Shown one piece after another: positions 60,760-64,000 of a DNA stretch of 64,000 bases (positions within the stretch are counted from its first letter, which is position 1; every line of letters begins with the position of its first letter). Made by a program: the position numbers and the translations under genes. Source of the DNA: Coprobacter secundus (GTDB lineage: Bacteria; Bacteroidota; Bacteroidia; Bacteroidales; Coprobacteraceae); contig JTDA01000002.1 in assembly GCA_000803105.1 (NCBI GenBank), positions 372,001 to 436,000 of the forward strand. The letters run 5' to 3'. The notes below the pieces were generated by a model. That model searched no databases. It had not been told where the DNA came from and worked only from the letters and a program-made list of their open reading frames with translations.

Positions 60760-61704
60760 TCATCGAAACCATCTTAAAGGGTTACTTAATTGACGCAACC
60801 TTTGTTTCAACAATCTTGCCGATCGTAATTGATTTCGATAATGTCTACAAAAACCATAAGGAGTCAAGTATTTGCATTCATCTATCGGTCGATTAAATAT
60901 ATTATCAAAAAAATGGAAAAAACGTACTTTCCAATCCAAATAATTTTCATCATTGAACCACGGCTTCGATAATATAGATAAATACATATCGTCATTATTA
61001 TCTAACATAACAATATGCTCAACTGCAGCTTCCTGCGAAGGGAAATCAGAAACATTAATAAAGGATGCTGGATTAAAATCTTTATTTATCAATCTGTTTC
61101 CCCAATATACAGGTAAAGAATTAACTAACATAGGTTCCATAATTTTCTCCGTAGTATACCCGTCATACATACTATTTTCAAACGCAATATTAAATTTGTA
61201 ATCCTTAATAAAATCCAATTTATCAGGAACGGGACCTCCAACATTATTCTCCCACCTACCTCCAGAATCGACTTTTTTATATTCAGACAAAAGATGGAAA
61301 AAACGGTTTCTCTCCGGTGCTCCAATATTATTGGAAACTACATAACTACAAAACTTGCGTTTGAGAACTTTTTCTTTATCTATGACCTTTGGAGAAGCCA
61401 ACTTTTCAATACCATAGACTGCGTATAATGGCAAGCGCATATACCTATCCCCAAATGACAAATAATCAAAACCTATTGCATAATCACAGATATTGAAATC
61501 TGGTGTAAGATTCTCTCCCGTATAAAATATTTTTACACACCTCTCATAATTCAAATTCGTAAAACCAAATACAGAAAATATCAAATAATCAGGAGATTCA
61601 CTTAATTCAATATGATATCGCTGTTTTAGGATATCCATCAGAAAATTATTGCGGGGATCAAAACCTTTCCAAAAATCAACAAATTTGACTTTAATAGTTT
61701 TCAT
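60760..61704 (-). CDS. GT10-family glycosyltransferase (alpha-fucosyltransferase-like)
   Basis: A 314-residue cytoplasmic protein without a membrane anchor. The second half carries the conserved GT10 donor-binding block FNIAFENSMYDGYTTEKIMEP followed by NSLPVYWG (about 172-204), and the N-terminal half has DYLIFSVFGF and FYTGENLTPDFN. GT10 enzymes transfer fucose from GDP-fucose in alpha-1,3/4 linkage. The basic C-terminal tail (RLLKQRLRQLSNPLRWFR) could attach it to the membrane. It sits alone, not in a capsule or LPS cluster, so the acceptor is unknown. Confidence 0.9.
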   Translation of the reverse strand: MKTIKVKFVDFWKGFDPRNNFLMDILKQRYHIELSESPDYLIFSVFGFTNLNYERCVKIFYTGENLTPDFNICDYAIGFDYLSFGDRYMRLPLYAVYGIEKLASPKVIDKEKVLKRKFCSYVVSNNIGAPERNRFFHLLSEYKKVDSGGRWENNVGGPVPDKLDFIKDYKFNIAFENSMYDGYTTEKIMEPMLVNSLPVYWGNRLINKDFNPASFINVSDFPSQEAAVEHIVMLDNNDDMYLSILSKPWFNDENYLDWKVRFFHFFDNIFNRPIDECKYLTPYGFCRHYRNQLRSARLLKQRLRQLSNPLRWFR

Positions 61705-61739
61705 AAAAGATATGAAGTATTGCTTTTCTTGAATAATTA

Positions 61740-61957
61740 TTACTTAAAAAAATCCAGACAAAGAATTATAGCCATTCCTACAATAATAATTCCTAATATC
61801 CCATAAAATATTCGAGCTCCTTTCCTTCCCCACCAACGACTAAATATAATGCTGTTTTTACTTGCAAAAAACCAATCCCAATTAGCAAGTGAAGCTAATA
61901 AAGAAAGTATACCCAATAAAAAAATATCGTCGTTACAATAACTGAACTTACCGACAT
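61740..61957 (-). pseudogene. Imm17-like small membrane protein, frame broken at a seven-T run
   Basis: The 61740-61916 frame (TTG start) reads GILSLLASLANWDWFF ... GRKGARIFYGILGIIIVGM: two membrane helices with the WxW and GRxGARxFYG motifs of the Imm17 family, but no ATG. The next frame up has an ATG at 61957, 12 nt after the tsaE stop (MSVSSVIVTTIFF). The two join without a break if the T7 run (plus-strand A7, 61918-61924) had one more T, giving a 72-residue protein of normal family length. Either a sequencing error or a slippage mutation. Imm17 is named as an immunity family but is widespread in Bacteroidota beside tsaE/porX without a toxin. Confidence 0.7.
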
Positions 61958-61969
61958 ATACAACAAAAC

Positions 61970-62389
61970 TTATTTTATTATTATCTCCCGAGTTCTATCT
62001 TCTTTTTCTGAAATATACACATTTATACAATCTCCCGGCAATAAATCTTCCACTTTCTCCGGCCATTCAATAAAACAGAGAGCTCCACTAAAGAAGTAAT
62101 CTTCATATCCAAAATCAAAAACTTCTTCTAACTTATTAATCCGATAAAAGTCAAAATGATATATCAATTCTCCTGTTCTGGAACGGTATTCATTTACTAT
62201 TGCAAATGTCGGACTATTAATCACATCTTCAACACCTAATTCTTCACAAACAGCTTTGATGAAAGTGGTCTTCCCTGCTCCCATCTCTCCACGAAATGCA
62301 AATACCGTGCTATCTCCCATTTTCTGAACAAATTCATGTGCAGCTTCCTGTATACTTTCTAATGATTTTATCTGTATTGTCGTTTCCAT
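61970..62389 (-). CDS. tsaE: tRNA threonylcarbamoyladenosine ATPase TsaE
   Basis: A 139-residue protein with Walker A GEMGAGKTT (34-42), the SPTFAIVNEY switch, HFDFYRI, and the FIEWPEKVEDLLP block, all diagnostic of TsaE. It drives the TsaBD step of N6-threonylcarbamoyladenosine (t6A) formation in tRNA. It lies 24 bp after porX and 12 bp before the Imm17-like frame. Confidence 0.95.
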   Translation of the reverse strand: METTIQIKSLESIQEAAHEFVQKMGDSTVFAFRGEMGAGKTTFIKAVCEELGVEDVINSPTFAIVNEYRSRTGELIYHFDFYRINKLEEVFDFGYEDYFFSGALCFIEWPEKVEDLLPGDCINVYISEKEDRTREIIIK

Positions 62390-62413
62390 TTTAGCAGTTC
62401 TATTGTTATATAT

Positions 62414-63955
62414 TTATTTTCTTTTCATTGTTACAAAAGGAACCATCATTTCTTCCATTGAGATTCCTCCATGCTGAAACGTATCCTTATAATAACTAAC
62501 ATAATAGTTATAATTATTAGGATAGGCCAGAAAATCTCGATTCGTAGCAAAAATATAAGCGGAACTCACATTGGGAGAAGGTAAACCATAACGCTCCGGA
62601 GCTTTTATTTCATACACTTGCTTTGGATTATAACTCATATTCTTACCTACTTTATATCGAAGATTTGTATTCGTATTTCTATCAGCAATAACTTTAACAG
62701 GATTATCGACATGTATAGTCCCATGATCTGTAGTCAAAATTACAGTATAATCTTTCTCTGCTATTTTCTTGAACAAATCCAGAGCAGAAGAATGCCTGAA
62801 CCAAGACTCTGTCAACGAACGATATGCAGCATCAGTATAAGCTAACTCTCGAATCATTTTAGACTCAGTTCGAGCATGGGAAAGCATATCTATAAAATTC
62901 AGTACACATACATTCAATGGATGACGTTCCAGTTGTGAAAAATTCTGAATGATTTTTTCACCAAACTGAGATTCATTTATCTTATTATATGAAAATGTAT
63001 ATCTCTTTCTAAAACGATCAAGCTGAGTCTGTATCAGCGGTGCTTCATTGAGATTTTTACCCTCTTCTTCGTCTTCATCTACCCACAAATCAGGGAACAT
63101 TTTGGCAATTCTATCTGGCATCAACCCTGAAAATATTGCATTCCGAGCATATTGAGTTGCTGTTGGCAATATGCTAAAATATAATTCTTCATCAAAAGTA
63201 AAATACTCAGACAAAATAGGTTTTACAACCTTCCATTGATCGAGGCGGAAATTATCGATAAGAATAACAAAAACTCTTTCTCCCCCATCTAATAAAGGGA
63301 ACACTCTGTTTTTAAATAATTCATAACTCAGAAGCGGATGGTCCTCTGTCGTTACCCATCTTTCATAGTTTTTTTTCACATACTTCACAAAAGCAGAATT
63401 TGCTTCTACCTTTTGCATCTTCAACAAATCCGCCATATTACTATCGGCCTGAGTCAGCTCTAATTCCCAGAAAACCAACCTTTTGTATATTTCACACCAA
63501 TCCTCCCAATGTGATGCTTCATTTATCTGCATCCCAATACGATTGAACTCTTGCTGATAGTTAGATGTAGTATTTTCGGATATAATTTCACGCCGATATA
63601 AATTTTTTTTTATCGACAACAATATCTGATTTGGATTTACCGGTTTTATTAAATAATCAGCAATTTTATTACCGATTGCCTGATTCATTATATTTTCCTC
63701 TTCACTCTTCGTAATCATAATAACCGGGACTTCCGGACTAATCTCCTTGATACGGCTCAACGTTTCCAAGCCACTCAACCCTGGCATATTTTCATCCAAA
63801 ATAATCAAATCAAAATGCTCTTTCTCGCATTGTTCCAGAGCATCTCTTCCATTGGAAACTGTAACAACTTCATATCCTTTTTGTTTCAGGAATAAAATAT
63901 GAGGTTTCAACAAATCTATCTCATCATCGGCCCAAAGTATCAAATCATTTCTCAT
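62414..63955 (-). CDS. porX: PorX-type response regulator with PglZ phosphatase-like domain
   Basis: A 513-residue protein. The receiver domain (1-120) has acidic pair Asp10/Asp11, phospho-acceptor Asp54 in IILDENMPGLSG, and Lys in DYLIKPVNP. A helical linker is followed by a PglZ/alkaline-phosphatase-like domain (about 200-513) with ILIDNFRLDQW, LPTATQYARNAIFSGLMP, VLNFIDMLSHART and ILTTDHGTIHV, which hold the metal-binding Asp and His. This is the layout of PorX, the T9SS response regulator with oligonucleotide phosphodiesterase activity in characterised homologues. It fits the T9SS-tailed proteins at 7-12 kb. It heads the porX-tsaE-Imm17 group. Confidence 0.92.
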   Translation of the reverse strand: MRNDLILWADDEIDLLKPHILFLKQKGYEVVTVSNGRDALEQCEKEHFDLIILDENMPGLSGLETLSRIKEISPEVPVIMITKSEEENIMNQAIGNKIADYLIKPVNPNQILLSIKKNLYRREIISENTTSNYQQEFNRIGMQINEASHWEDWCEIYKRLVFWELELTQADSNMADLLKMQKVEANSAFVKYVKKNYERWVTTEDHPLLSYELFKNRVFPLLDGGERVFVILIDNFRLDQWKVVKPILSEYFTFDEELYFSILPTATQYARNAIFSGLMPDRIAKMFPDLWVDEDEEEGKNLNEAPLIQTQLDRFRKRYTFSYNKINESQFGEKIIQNFSQLERHPLNVCVLNFIDMLSHARTESKMIRELAYTDAAYRSLTESWFRHSSALDLFKKIAEKDYTVILTTDHGTIHVDNPVKVIADRNTNTNLRYKVGKNMSYNPKQVYEIKAPERYGLPSPNVSSAYIFATNRDFLAYPNNYNYYVSYYKDTFQHGGISMEEMMVPFVTMKRK

Positions 63956-64000
63956 AAGCTACTGATTCTCTTGTACAAAATTAAAATAGTCTTCAAAACT

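Noticed and set aside
1..64000. tRNA, rRNA, CRISPR arrays, insertion sequences, phage genes
   Set aside because: I looked for cloverleaf ends, repeat-spacer patterns, transposase/integrase motifs and phage structural genes and found none that I could support.

Overview
The window is AT-rich chromosomal DNA from a member of the Bacteroidota, most likely the order Bacteroidales. The evidence is two SusC/SusD pairs, a hybrid two-component system (HTCS), the exbB-exbD-exbD-tonB cluster, repeated promoters of the Bacteroidota -7 type (TAnnTTTG), and type IX secretion (T9SS) sorting tails together with the T9SS regulator PorX. I cannot fix the genus. The T9SS cargo argues against a typical gut Bacteroides and for a relative that uses T9SS. 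I saw no rRNA, tRNA, IS element, prophage or CRISPR array.

Region 1 (1-30 kb) is one large polysaccharide utilisation locus (PUL), almost entirely on the minus strand. In transcription order it runs: GH88 unsaturated glucuronyl hydrolase; SusC/SusD pair 1; SusC/SusD pair 2; a DUF1735-type surface lipoprotein; two tandem lyase-like jelly-roll lipoproteins; an exported VOC protein; a Tat-exported aldo/keto reductase; a GH37-like lipoprotein; two small T9SS proteins with one copy of a shared module; a 998-residue T9SS esterase with three copies of that module; a DUF4886 SGNH-like protein; the HTCS; and a CE7 acetylxylan-esterase-like enzyme. An esterase-like gene enters from the left edge on the other strand. 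The GH88, lyase-like and esterase genes suggest an acetylated, uronic-acid-containing glycan (inference). Three transcription units in this PUL (GH88, the 998-residue esterase, the CE7 enzyme) carry the same operator-like element: two GTACA half-sites 21 bp apart, with a TTTG -7 element exactly 39 bp from the proximal half-site in all three. The HTCS is the obvious candidate to bind it, but its reading frame is broken at a seven-T run.

Region 2 (30-46 kb) is housekeeping: the aroC-M20 peptidase-radical SAM-DUF362 operon, an OmpA-like lipoprotein, a DJ-1 family protein, a CorC/HlyC-like membrane protein, HU, a 30-residue very basic protein, RNase G, and the ExbB/ExbD/ExbD/TonB operon followed by a small membrane protein, a PstS-like lipoprotein and a TPR protein. 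The TonB complex would energise the SusC transporters of region 1.

Region 3 (46-53 kb) is a heavy-metal RND efflux operon (His/Cys-rich exported protein, adaptor, pump, TolC-like channel). It is followed by a candidate ~240 nt non-coding RNA with its own promoter and a strong terminator.

Region 4 (53-64 kb) holds a nucleoside phosphorylase, hisS, a GNAT acetyltransferase, a sulfatase, cysK, an EamA transporter, an outer-membrane beta-barrel protein, a GT10 fucosyltransferase, a frameshifted Imm17-like small membrane protein, tsaE and porX. The Imm17-like gene is also broken at a seven-T run that one extra T would repair, as in the HTCS. This points either to homopolymer undercalling in the assembly or to slippage-prone tracts.
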